This document shows positions 22,988 through 33,819 of a DNA stretch of 64,000 nucleotides, piece by piece. The notes beneath the pieces were generated by a model. That model had not been told where the DNA came from. It made no database searches and saw only the letters and a program-made list of their open reading frames with translations. The position numbers were made by a program, and so were the translations under genes. The DNA comes from Rhipidocladum racemiflorum (taxonomy: Eukaryota; Streptophyta; Magnoliopsida; Poales; Poaceae), in NCBI GenBank assembly GCA_036346355.1, contig CM070577.1:83908509-83972508 (forward strand), in the 5' to 3' direction. Numbering within the stretch: the stretch's first letter is position 1; every line of letters starts with the position of its first letter.

Positions 22988-25032
22988 TCGAGGAGGAGGA
23001 CGCCACCAGGCTTTCCAGGAACATAACCGTGGGTACCCTCCGTGTTCGCCCCGGGACCGTCGAGCCCCGCTGCCGGCCCGGGGAAGTGGTTTTCTTCGGG
23101 TGGCAGCTTGTAGCCGGCTTGCTGCCACCGGTCTCTGATTTTTATCTCTCCGTCCTCAACTTCTACGCCATTCACCACATCCATCTTCCTCCCAATTCCG
23201 TCATTCTTCTTTCCGCCTTCGCCCACTTCTGCGAAATGTTCGTAGGAGTGTTACCCAATCTCCTTCTTTTTCGCTTCTTTTACACCCTTCGCTCCACGGG
23301 CGGCAACTCGCCTGTCGCCGGGAGCTGCCACCTTCGGCTTCGCGACGGGACCATGTCGTGCTACATTCCACTGGAGAGCCGGTCCAACTGGAGGTCGTGG
23401 CGCGAGGAGTGGATGTATGTCGAGGACGATAGCGGCATTGAAGTGCTGGAGCTCCCGACCGGGCCGGCGGTCAGCAACCCCAACTGGGGGGCCCAAGTCA
23501 GTGAAACGCCCGAGCTCCAGGCGATGTTAGCCCGCGTCGACCAGTTGCGGACGGCGGGCCTGACGGGGGTCATGGTTATCCGGGACTTCGTTTCCCGGAG
23601 ACTTGGCCCCCTGCGCCGCCGCGTCCGCCCGGCCTGGCAGTATATGGGCCAGGATGATGGTACCCGGAATATCACCGGAGGTGGACTGCTACGCTCTTGA
23701 TCACCCCTTCTTTTCTTTTTGGCTAACTCTGGTTTTGACGGCCCTTCTCTTCTTTGGTGTTTTTTTTGGTTTTGTTGTCAGCCGCCGGGAACCTGTATCC
23801 TGCTGCGATCGGCAGGTGGATGGGGCAGCTGGGCATACCCGGCTCCGTCCCACCGTTCCCGGCGGGTGCGCTCCCGCTCTGCCGGTTATCGCCCGGAGAG
23901 CGTGCGGTGATAGTCCACGCCATGCCGTCGATGGACGCCATGGGCACGCCCGTTTTGACACGCCAAGCGCCCCTGATAATCCGGGACCCTCCTCCTGCCG
24001 GCGGCCAGGGGAGGGGCGACCAAGGGAGACGCAGGCGCCCATACGACGATGATGCCGCCGGCGGGCCTTCCCAAAGACCCCGCCTCCTGGGTTCGGTCGG
24101 GGCGGGGTCCTCCACAGCGGCCGCGGGAACCTCTTCAGCTGCGACAGCGGGCTCCTCGATGGTGGCGGGGGGCTCGTCGACCGGCACAACCTCCTCCTCC
24201 CTCGCCCCTGCTGAGGTGGCGACGATGGACCCTCCGGCGTCGACTCTTTTTCCACCACCACCACCACCGGCTCCGACGATGGCGCTACGACCGCCGCCGC
24301 CGCCGGCTCCGACGACGGCGCTACGACAGCCGCCGCCAGCGGTGTTTCTTCCTCCGCCGCCGGTGCCGGTCCTTAGGCCACCAGGACCGGCACCGACAGC
24401 AACGCGCGGGGGGTTGGTCCTCGCCCCGAGCGTGCCTCGCTTCACGAGGCCGCCACCTAGGTATTGATTCAAAAACGCACATGCAATATGATGGTTAAGC
24501 CCCTTCAAACCATGCCTTACCGTTGCTTCTTCCCTTCTCTCAGGGTTCCCGCTCCGGATGCCCTCGCCGCCCAAGCCGGGGACGATCAAGGTGCCTTGCT
24601 CCATTGGGGCTGGAGCAGCCGGCTCCGCGGGAGGAGAGGCCGCAGCACTACGCGTTCTGCCTTAGCAGAATCGCAGACTTCCTCACGTGCCTGCCCGCCG
24701 CCCTTACTGCCCGGTCCGTCCAGGAGGGGCGTGCGGTCGCGGCGGCCACGGCGAAGTACGTGCTGGCTTGCTGCGCCAGCCGGGACGCCAACTTTGATCC
24801 TGCGGCCACCATTCAGGGAATCGAAGGTGACTGGGCGCAGGCAGAGAAGCGGGTCCACGACGCCTCCGAGCGAGTTGCCGCACAGCTAGAGATGGAGAAC
24901 CCCCAGCTGGAGGCAGCAGCGGAGGACGTGGCGCTGAGGCTGGACATTGGCCCGGTCGAAGAAGATGTGGCGGCCGCGGAGGCGGCAGCAGCGGAGGACG
25001 AGGAGGAGCCCCCGCCTCCCCCAGTAGCGTAG
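22988..25032 (+). pseudogene. Antisense ORF of the Tat-like element ('putative gypsy type transposon' domain)
   Basis: Encoded opposite to gag-pol and starting ~400 bp from the 3' LTR. Exon 1 (to 23680) reads SSSIEEEDATRLSR, then the plant 'putative gypsy type transposon' (PF04195-like) pattern: PGEVVFFGWQLVAGLLPP, a helical region, 'VAGSCHLRLRDG' and 'WREEWMYVEDD'. A GT donor at 23681 and AG at 23780-23781 join in frame to exon 2 (23782-24460), a Ala/Ser/Pro-rich linker with polyproline and basic patches. Exon 3 begins after AG at 24543 and encodes an acidic helical tail ending PPPPPVA at 25032. The frame of exon 3 does not follow directly from exon 2, so a frameshift or different splice site is needed. 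No ATG occurs in the exon 1 frame before 23236, inside the domain, so the start may be lost. Function is unknown. Confidence 0.75.
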
Positions 25033-25651
25033 TTCCTCGTCTTCTTTTTGTTTTTGCCTGTAAAGACTTTAGATGCTAATCATTTTAAATGAAATGGGAG
25101 CGCAAGCCTTGTATTGCGTCGCTTAGCATCCGCTTTCACTCCAATCCTACTGGCCTCGCACGATTAAGTGCACGACCGCTTGAAGGCTTAAGGCCTTGAG
25201 CCGGGGAGTCACTTTCCTCGAACCCCTTGTCCTGGCAAAATTTTGCCTCCCAGGTAGCCCCTAGGGAACGAACAATTAGTGAGTCGTGGCAGGGCCTTAG
25301 GTTTTCGGTAATGGTGTTCACGTCGCCGACCCCCATGGGGACACCCGGAGTGTCATGACCGTGCTGGGGGTCGTGTTGAACTAGCCATCCGATCGCCCAC
25401 CCCTGCACGCCGATCTCACTTAGCGGTTCCGCCTTTGCTACTGGGCTTTTGCGAGGCCGCAGGGTACCAAGGGCAAGCGCCCCGGCACTGCCCAACAGTG
25501 GGCAAGGGACCGAAAAAAGAGCAGGGAGGACAATTTCTTTGGATAAAGAAAGTGAATATTTAATTTCAAACAGAAGGCCTTCCCCGACCAGCGGTGGAGA
25601 GGAAGACACACCCCGGCTGGTCGGGGAACAGGACCTGGGACTTACAACCAG
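25033..25651. other. Convergent gap between antisense ORF and pol
   Basis: About 620 bp separates the 3' ends of the antisense ORF (+) and pol (-). AT-rich sequence with 'aatgaaatgggag' near 25090 could serve as the antisense ORF's poly(A) region. No coding frame was recognised. Confidence 0.5.
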
Positions 25652-28600
25652 TCAAGGGTAGAACTTGCGCAGATTCTCTATGTTCTGAGAGTTCACCAGT
25701 TCTTCGCCGTCCTCAGTGGCCAGCCTGACCGCCCCGGGGCGAGAGACTGAGACCACCTTGAAGGGGCCCTCCCACTGGGGAGACAACTTATGCAACCCGG
25801 CATGCGACTGGATTCTTCGCAAGACCAGGTCGCCCACTGCCAGTGTTCTCTCGCTAACCCGGGAGGCGTGGTACCGCCTGAGACTTTGCTGGTATCGCGC
25901 GGCGCGCAGTGCTGCTCGGTCCCGCGCTTCCTCCAGGAGGTTGACGTCATCTCAGCGCCGATCCTCCTGACCTTCTTCCGTGAACGCCATGACACGTGGT
26001 GATCCCAGCTCTAGCTCTGAAGGGAGGACAGCTTCGGCGCCGTAGACCAGGAAAAAAGGGGTTTCCCCGGTGGCCCGGCTAGGGGTAGTCCGAAGTGACC
26101 ACAACACTGCCGGGAGCTCTTCAGTCCATCGGGCCCCACGCTTGTGGAGTCAATCAAACGCCCGGGTCTTGAGGCCCTTCAGCACCAGCGCGTTGGCCCG
26201 CTCAACTTGGCCGTTGCTCTTGGGGTGGGCGACCGAGGCAAAGCAGACCTTGGTGCCCATCTCTTCGTAGAAGCCTAAGAAGGCCGCGCTGGTGAACTGT
26301 GTGCCGTTGTCGGTGATGATGCGGTTGGTGACCCCAAAGCGGGCGAAAATCCCTTGCATAAACTTGACCGCAGCTGCGGCGGTGATGGATCTCACCGCCT
26401 CGACTTCCACCCACATAATGAACTTGTCGATGGCGACGAACAGATGGGTGTAGCCCCCTGTGGCCCGCGGGAACGGGCCCAGGATATCCAGCCCCCAGAC
26501 CGCGAAGGGCCAAGAGAGCGGGATAGTTTGCAGGGCCTGGGCCAGTTGGTGGATCTGCTTGGTGTGGAATTGGCATGCCTCACATCTCCTCACCAGCTCG
26601 CAAGCATCCTGGAGGGCGGTTGGCCAATAGAACCCTTGACGGAAAGCTTTTCCCGCCATCGTTCGTCCGGATACATGGCTCCCGCACACGCCTCCATGGA
26701 TATCCGAGAGCAAGCTGCTCCCCTCTTCCCGAGTGATGCACTTCAGAAGAATTCCGTTCTTACCCCGGCGGTACAGGTCCCCGCCCACCAGGGTGTAGCA
26801 CTTGGCCTTTCGTGCTACCTTCTCTGCTGACGCATCATCATCGGGCATACTTGATCCCGCAGGTAGGCCAGGATCGGATCCATCCATGTGCCTTCCCGGT
26901 CAAGTACAGCGACCACGAGGTGGTCGTCCGGGTACTCCGCCTGGCCGGGCGTTTCCACTGGAACCACTATCCCTCCAGGGGCGAGGGCTGAAGCAGCATC
27001 ACCATCGTCCCCGCCAGGGATGGGGGCTGCGATGGACGGTCGCGGAAGCCTTTCTTGAAAGACCCCGACCGGCACAGGAGATCTTGTTGAGGCGAGCTGA
27101 GCGAGCTCGTCCGCCAGGTGGTTGTCGCGCCGTGGGATATGAGTATACCCCAACCCTTCGAAATGCCGTTCCAATTTCCTGACCTCCGCCAGGTACGCTG
27201 CCATGACGGGGTCAGGACAGGAGAAGTCCTTCCTTGCTTGATTGACGACCAGCAGAGAGTCGCCCTTCACTTGCAGGCGCCGGACACCGATGGCTGCGGC
27301 GGCCCGAAGCCCAGCCAGCAAGCCCTCGTACTCGGCGACGTTGTTAGTAGCCTTGAAGTCGAGGACGACCACGTACTTAAGGAGGTCCCCGGTCGGAGAG
27401 ACCAGGAGGACCCCAGCCCCCGCGCCTTCGAGCCTGAAGGACCCGTCGAAGAAAAGTGTCCAAGGGGAGGGCGCGGGGACCTCATCTGCTTCGGACTCAG
27501 CTGGAGTCCACTCGACGACGAAGTCCGCCAGCCTTTGACTCTTTATCGCGGTACGAGGAGCGAACTTGACACCGAACTCCCCCAGTTTGACAGACCACTT
27601 TGCGATGCGGCCTTCCGCTTCCCGATTGTGGAGAATCTCGCGCAGGGGATAGGAGGAGACCACTGTGATTTCCCTCCCCTGGAAATAGTGACGCAGCTTC
27701 CTTGACGCTACTAGCACGACATACACCATCTTCTGAGCCTGAGGGTACCTTGTTTCCGCGTCGTGTAGCACTTTGCTGATGTAATAGATCGGCCGTTGGA
27801 CACCTTCCCGCTCCGCCACCAGCGCCGCGCTTACTACAGAGGGGCTAGCCGCCACATACAGCAGCAGCGGCTCGCCCGGCTCGGGGGCGACCAGCACCGG
27901 GGGGAAGGAGAGGTACTTCTTCAAGTCTTCGAACGCCTGCTGGGCTTCTGGGGTCCACTCAAATGAGTTGGTTTTCTTCAACAGCTTGAACAGAGGTAGG
28001 CTTTTTTCTCCTAGCCGGGCTATGAACCGGCCGAGGGAGGCCAGGCGACCTGTTAGGCATTGCAATTGCTTGAGCCGAGTAGGCGGCTGCATCCGCTCAA
28101 TTGCCTCAATCTTCTCGGGGTTGACCTCGATCCCACGGTTGGAAACTAAGAACCCGAGTAGCTTCCCGGATGAGACGCCAAACACACACTTCTCAGGGTT
28201 CAACTTTACACAATACTTCCTGAGGCAGGAAAAGGTCTCTTCCAGATCACGGATGAGCTCATCGACTTTCTTCGTCTTTACTACCAGGTCATCAACATAC
28301 ACTTCGAGGTTCTTCCCTATTTGAGGCCGAAACACAATGTGCATGGCCCGCTGATAGGTGGCACCAGCATTCTTCAGCCCAAAGGGCATCCTGACATAAC
28401 AATATACACCGAGAGGAGTCACAAAAGTAGTTTTTTCTTCATCTTCCTGCGCCATATTGATCTGATGGTAACCGGAGTAGGTGTCGAGGAAGCACAAAGC
28501 TTCGCACCCCGCTGTGGAGTCGACGATGATGTCTATCCGCGACAGGGGGTATGGGTCCTTGGGGCAGGCTTTGTTGAGGTCGGTGAAGTCGATGCACATT

Positions 28601-29480
28601 CGCCACTTCCCGTTGGACTTCTTGACAAGCACGGGGTTGTCCAGCCACTCCGGGTAGGTGGTCTCCCGCACAATCTTGGCAGACAATAGCTTCTCCACTT
28701 CGTCCCGAATGGCGTCCTGCCGCTCTGGCGCCTGCCGCCGGATCTTCTGTCGAACCGGGTGCGCTCCAGGGAGCGTTGCCAATCGGTGCTCGATCACCTC
28801 CCTAGGGACCCCGGTCATTTCTGATGGTTCCCAAGCGAACACATCCAGGTTGGACCGGAGGAAGGTGACGAGCGCGCCTTCCTATTTGGCACTGAGGTCG
28901 GTGCCGATCTTGACGACCTTGCCCGAGCCGTCCTCGCCTACGGGGACCGCCTTCGCCTCGCCCGAAGGTGCAGGCGGCGCGAGTCTCGACAGGGGCGCCG
29001 GGCTGCGTCTTTATCGCGCACCGGCGGTGGTGCCGGCAGTCCTGTTTGTTGCTAAAGCGCGAGGCTTCAAGTCTATCCACCTTCACCGTGATTGGGCCTC
29101 CGGGCCCAGGGATCTTCACCAGCATGTAGGCGTAATGGGCTACCGCCATGAACTTGAACAGAGCCGGACGGCCAAGCAGGGCGTTGTAGGGGAGGTCGAA
29201 ATCAGCGACCTCGAAGTCGACAAGCTCCGTCCGGAAGTTCTCCACACTCCCGAACGTAACAGGTAGTCGGACCTGTCCCAGGGGCAAGAGGCCCACCCCA
29301 GGGGCGACTCCGTAGAAAAGTGGGGCCGGGCGCAGCTCCTCATATGGTATCTGAGCGCTGATGCGCCCGGCCAAACAATGAGTTGATGGCGCTACCTCCA
29401 TCAACAAGAACCCGCCCGAGCTTTGCATTGCGAACCGTGGGGGACACCACGATCGGGAGATGGCCAGGGCCGGAAACATT
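25652..29480 (-). pseudogene. Ty3/gypsy pol: protease, reverse transcriptase, RNase H, integrase (frame-broken)
   Basis: The retropepsin region ends with 'FDLPYNALLGRPALFKFMAV', while its active site stretch VLVDGGSAI is in another frame near 29400. Reverse transcriptase (from ~28842) has KSNGKWRMCIDFTDLNKACP, 'MPFGLKNAGATYQRAM' and the catalytic YVDD near 28290. RNase H follows, with 'LFFDGSFRLEGAGAGVLL' near 27440. A frame change near 26840 precedes integrase. Integrase has an HHCC zinc site (H..H then CEACQ), and its DDE triad is readable at GLDILGPF, ITDNGTQF and NGQVERAN. A stop near 26148 and another shift near 25960 break the C-terminal end, which finishes 'NIENLRKFYP' at 25652. The catalytic residues remain but the ORF does not, so this is a recently decayed polyprotein gene. 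Confidence 0.9.
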
Positions 29481-29499
29481 CTCCGGGTGGTCGGCCAGG

Positions 29500-31271
29500 C
29501 TGAAAGTGATCGGCTGCTCCGACCACTTCAGCGGCCTACCCGCCCCGGAGGCCGATGCGGTGGCGCAGACCTGCCTCAGATCCCGCTTGTACTGGGAGTT
29601 TGATGAGTAGGTGGCCGAGCCACCGTGAATAACGCCACCGTATGCTCCGCCTGTTGGAAGGCCAGTGGAGCTGAGTCTTCGTCGTCGTCGCCTCCATGGT
29701 CTTTCTCGCGGCGCTTCTTGAGCCGCCTGTCCACCAATTTGGACACAACTTGGCAGTCCTCCAAGTCGTGTCCACTCGTCCGATGGATGGGGCAATAAGG
29801 TTTGCCCCCGTCATCTTCGCGACGGGGCGAGCGGCGGTTCCTGCGGTCGCTGCGCTGGTCCCGGCGCTCATCCCTTCGGTCTTGATCGTCGCGATGCCAG
29901 GACTTGGTTTCTGGTTCGGCAACCAGGACTTCCCTAGCGGTGGCCTCCTTCCGCTTCTTTTTCTTCTTGCGGTCGGAGGACTTCGAGGTGCCGACATCGC
30001 CGGGGTCGGAAGGCCTTGTCGCGCAATCCCGAGCTTCGGCCGCCCTGGCGCACTTGTGGTTGCGATGGTGCGGGTATCCATCTTCTCCCGCATCTTCTGG
30101 TCCCGGACCACCCTCCGGAACGCAATGATCACTAATTGCTCTAAGATCTGGAGGATCGTGTTGCGGCAGTGGCTAAACCACCGAATGAGTTCTCTCAGAG
30201 ACTCCCCCTCCGTCTGCTCCAGAGCGTGGAGGTCATTCTCCACGCCTAGTTGAGCGTAGGAGCCCTGGAAGTTGGCGACAAAAATATCGCACAGCTCCTC
30301 CCACGAGTGCACAGAGCCTCGCGGGAGGTTAAGTAGCCAAGACCGGGCAGAGCCCGTCAGCGACGTCGGGAGGTAGTTGGCCATAACCTTCTCAGACCCT
30401 CCCGCAGCGCGCACCACCGTGGTGTAGATTTGCAGGAACTCCTCCGGGTTGGTGGTGCCGTCGTACTTCTCGATGGAGGCGGGGCGGAATCTCTCCGGCC
30501 ACGCAGCTTGTCGGAGGCAGAGGGAAAACGCCTGGCATCCAACATTGTAGGGGGAGCAGCGTCGCTCGCCAGCTCCCCGACCCCGAGAAGGGGTCGAGGA
30601 GTGCGAATCTACGCTCTCCCGGGAGTCAGAGGGGGAAGCCCCCTGCTGATCAGTAGGTGCCCGGGGGTCGGCGCGACGCCCCCGAAGAACGTGGCGCAGG
30701 TCACCGCCGCGCTGGAGCTGCCTCTCGTCCAGACGCAATCTGAGGTCCTCGCGATTCCCCCTTGACTCGGGGGACCGTGAGAGGAAGCGGAGTCACGTGC
30801 ATGTCCCCCTGTAAAGGAGGGGGCTGCAACCAGGGCTCCCTTCCCCTTGTCCCGGCCCTTGGCGCCAGGAGAAGTTGTTGGGCGGCGGCTGGAGCCCTGC
30901 GCGTCAACCATGTGTGCTCCTTGCCGCCACACGCCGGAGGCCCCCGGCTGGGTCGCCGCCTCGACCTGTTGTTGAGCGGCGTCGACCAGGCAGGCGATAT
31001 CCCGCAGCCATGGAGTGGCTGGGGTGTCGCCCCCTAGCGGAACTGGAGGATGATCGAGGAGTAGTCGAGCCGCATGAAGGCTTCGCGCGGGAGTGTCGTC
31101 CCCCAACACCAAACGCCGTTGGACAGGCTGACCCCCGGGCGCGGGAGCCACGCGCGCCCCTCCCACAGTGGAGGGGCCTGGCTGGCCCGGCTCCTTCCCC
31201 AGACGTCGGGACCGGCTACGGGCGCTACTTTCCTCGGGTAGATTGCTGCGCTTGGAGTGCGACTCCGCCAT
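29500..31271 (-). pseudogene. Ty3/gypsy gag (frame-broken)
   Basis: The probable start is the ATG at 31271, about 75-100 bp after the primer binding site. The N-terminal ~180 residues are hydrophilic and low complexity. A frame change near 30700 leads into the capsid-like retrotransposon gag domain, with 'PASIEKYDGTTNPEEFLQIY', 'SLTGSARSWLLNLP' and 'SWEELCDIFVANFQGSY'. Near 29790 a zinc-binding-like C/H pattern (YCPIHRTSGHDLEDC) appears in yet another frame. At least three frames are needed, so it is inactive as it stands. Confidence 0.85.
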
Positions 31272-31346
31272 GCAGGCAATCGTCCCTTCTTCTTCTAAGC
31301 TTCTGGCGGGAAACGAAAGAAAGAGGGCAATCTAACCACCAAGAGC

Positions 31347-31364
31347 CCCTACCTGGCGCGCCAC
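31347..31364 (-). other. Primer binding site of the Tat-like element
   Basis: The minus strand reads TGGCGCGCCAGGTAGGGG immediately after the 5' LTR end. It is the TGGCGC-type site common in grass gypsy elements; the exact tRNA was not determined. Confidence 0.75.
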
Positions 31365-32275
31365 TGTCGGCGTACAAGCCAACAGGCACCTCCGAATCGG
31401 GTGCTTATGAGGTTCAGACGGGGGGCTTTCGGGGCAATCGCTGGAGAAAAGGAGAAGACCGGAGTACTGGGAAGCTCAGGAGGGTGAGGACGCCGGAATT
31501 TACCCAGGTTCGGGCCCTCCGAAGAGTAACAGCCCTAGTCCTGCTTTTCTTGCTATTGCTTGTGTTCTTACTTGAGAGAATGAAACCTATCGTGAATGGA
31601 TCGAACCCCCTCTCCCATGCACCCCTGCTCCCTTTTATACTTGGGCTGGCAGGGGCGCCTGGGAGGCTTACACCACAAGCCACACTCATTACACTGCCAC
31701 GGGCGCATTAAATGCGCCCGTCACTATCCTTACACTTTATTAAATGCCCGCCGCAGCCATCACAATCCTGCCTCGGGCCCCACGCCCACCGACGCCGCTC
31801 GTTCTGTCAGGGGGTGAGGTGCTATTGTGACGTCACCCGTAATTAATGCACGCCTAGGGAAGGCGCGCCGCCATACTGCAGCCTCCACGCCTTACATTTA
31901 ATGCGCACGATTTGCATTAAATGTCCCTGATCCTGGTACTGTAGCCTCGGGGGTGGTGCGCCAAGGGAGTGGCCTGAATGCCACCTGTCCACTGGGTGAC
32001 CACCCTCATGGTCGCCCAGTGGCGTGGCCTGGTCGTCACGCGTCCACTGGGCGACCACCTTCCTGGTCCCCCAGTGGTGTGGCCTGGTCGCCACGCATCC
32101 ACTGGGCGACCACCTTACTGGGCGCCCAGGGCGTGGCCTGATCGCCACCTGTCCACTGGGCGATCACGCTGGGTACCCACTGCTCGTCGTGGCGGTGGGC
32201 CCGGACGCGCCCTGCCCGCCCGGCGACCGTATTTAATGCGGGGGAGCGGGTACCCTGGCGTAGAATACGCCGACA
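31365..32275 (-). repeat. 5' LTR of the Tat-like element
   Basis: 911 bp, colinear without obvious indels with 21680-22590 and differing at about 18 sites by eye. It carries the element's promoter for minus-strand transcription and the same hairpin array (about 31988-32155). Confidence 0.92.
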
Positions 32276-33458
32276 GGAACTAAATCAAAACAATGAAATT
32301 TCGTGAAACAAAAGTGAGCACGGTGTAGAACGCGACAATACGAACCTAACGGTGTCACCGGATTTTGGAGAGGATCGACGGTTTGCGAGAAATTGACGAC
32401 GAACGGCGTTCCAATCGCCGACTTCAAATGCAAAATTCATCACTGCCCTGCATTGGGATTCAAAATTGATTGAGGGCTTTTGCTTGTGGCGGCGACACGC
32501 ACACGGTGACGCAAACGGAATTCCATTTGGCTTATTGGAGCAATAGTTGTCGCGATGATGTCGACGAGCGACGTCCGACGACGGTTTCTTCGCGTTCCCG
32601 GGCGAATGGAGAGGGGTGGCTGAGAGAGGGTGTGAGCACGGGAAGGAGGACTCCAAGACGAAGGTTTAAGAGGTGGAAGCACGTCGTTTCGTGGAGAAAC
32701 GACCGAGATATGGAGGAAAGAGTGATTTCGGTTTAATTGCTCGTGGAACCGTTTCCGGCGTGATTAAGGATTAATGGACATGGGGAATGGGATCTCCTCG
32801 TCTCCACCTTCACCCCGGAACAAATCGTTCGCATTTTGGTGGATAAACGAGGGAGTTATGGTCGTGGAAGATTTGATTGCCATGAACAGTTACATATTGC
32901 TCCAATCTGTAACGTTCCAACCATGGGTTGAAGACGATGCTACAGTGACACGACACGTGGTGACTCCTCATTGGCCGGAAGCAATGAAGGATCAAAAGTG
33001 CATGGGATAAAATAGTAGAGATGATCCAAAAATCCCGAAAAAAATTCCTAAAAATACTAGAGAATATTTGGAACCCAATAAAATTGGTTTCACTGAATTT
33101 GGATAAGTTTTGGAATTTAGACAATTCCGGGGCGAATAGATTGAATTCGGAGAAAGGGCGCGAGAGATAAAATACCAGAGTGATTCTATAAATCTTGAAA
33201 GAATTCCCAAAAATGTTTTGGAATATTTGGAACCTAATGCAATAGGTTTCGGGCTTTTTGGAGCAATTTGCAACGAAGGTGAAATTTCAGGTAGAGACCA
33301 GAATCTGGAAATTTGAATTTGCGAACGGCAAAGGAATGAACTCCAATTTCGGAGGGATAGGGATGCCAAGTTAATTAGAACACCAAAGAAAATCAAATTT
33401 TTGAATTTAATTAATTTAAATAAGCTTTTGACAGAAGACCGAAATTGGGGATGTTACA

Positions 33459-33819
33459 AGAGTGCATGAAGCACTCAGATTGGGTCAAATGGAAGGAAGC
33501 AATTGATGCAGAATTGCGCTCACTTAATAAAAGAAAGGTATATGGTCCTGTTATACCAACTCCTCCCAAAATATTTCCTGTTGGAAATAAATGGGTCTTC
33601 ATTCGAAAAAGAATGGAAATAATCAGGTGGTAAAATATAAAGTGAGACTTGTAGCACAAGGGTTTATGCAGAGACTCTCATGTATTGAGTAGAAATACGT
33701 TCCAGTATTTAATCTCAATGGTAGTTAATATGAGTTTAACTATACAGTTAATGGATGTTGTGACCGCATATCTATATGGGTCACTTAATTCGGATATTTA
33801 TATGAAAGTCCCTGAAGGG
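33459..33819 (+). pseudogene. Copia reverse transcriptase fragment, 3' part of the split element
   Basis: The translation resumes after the insertion with CMKHSDWVKWKEAIDAELRS, then 'NKWVFIRKR' and, in a shifted frame, 'KYKVRLVAQGF'. These are the opening blocks of copia reverse transcriptase. Frameshifts and a stop near 33690 follow. The reading ends at 'MKVPEG', where a hAT-like terminus begins (33820). Confidence 0.85.

Larger units (their letters stand above)
21680..32275 (-). mobile_element. Complete Ty3/gypsy retrotransposon, Tat-like, 10.6 kb
   Basis: Two 911 bp LTRs with TG...CA ends bound the element, and GGAAC repeats at 21675-21679 and 32276-32280. On the minus strand the order is LTR, PBS, gag, protease, reverse transcriptase, RNase H, integrase, then PPT and LTR. 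This is the Ty3/gypsy order. Between pol and the 3' LTR lies an additional multi-exon ORF on the opposite strand, a layout known for the Tat lineage (RIRE2/Grande-like). gag and pol carry several frame breaks, so this copy is not autonomous. The LTRs differ at about 18 positions by eye (~2%), which implies a young insertion. Confidence 0.92.
14998..33458 (+). mobile_element. Outer solo LTR (~4.5 kb without nested insertions) in copia pol
   Basis: The unit starts TGTGGGCCCCCGGATCG and ends GGGGATGTTACA, flanked by the 5 bp duplication AGAGT. Removing the two nested elements leaves 14998-16841, 20158-21679 and 32281-33458, about 4.5 kb. That sequence is colinear with the smaller LTR at 16842-20152. 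Shared blocks include the start, the 'aacatgcgtcaaggagacttgcc' region and the final TGTTACA. No PBS, gag or pol of this family is present, so it is a solo LTR left by unequal recombination. The long LTR resembles grass gypsy families, but the lineage was not confirmed. Short GC-rich ORFs inside it are not annotated as genes. Confidence 0.8.
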
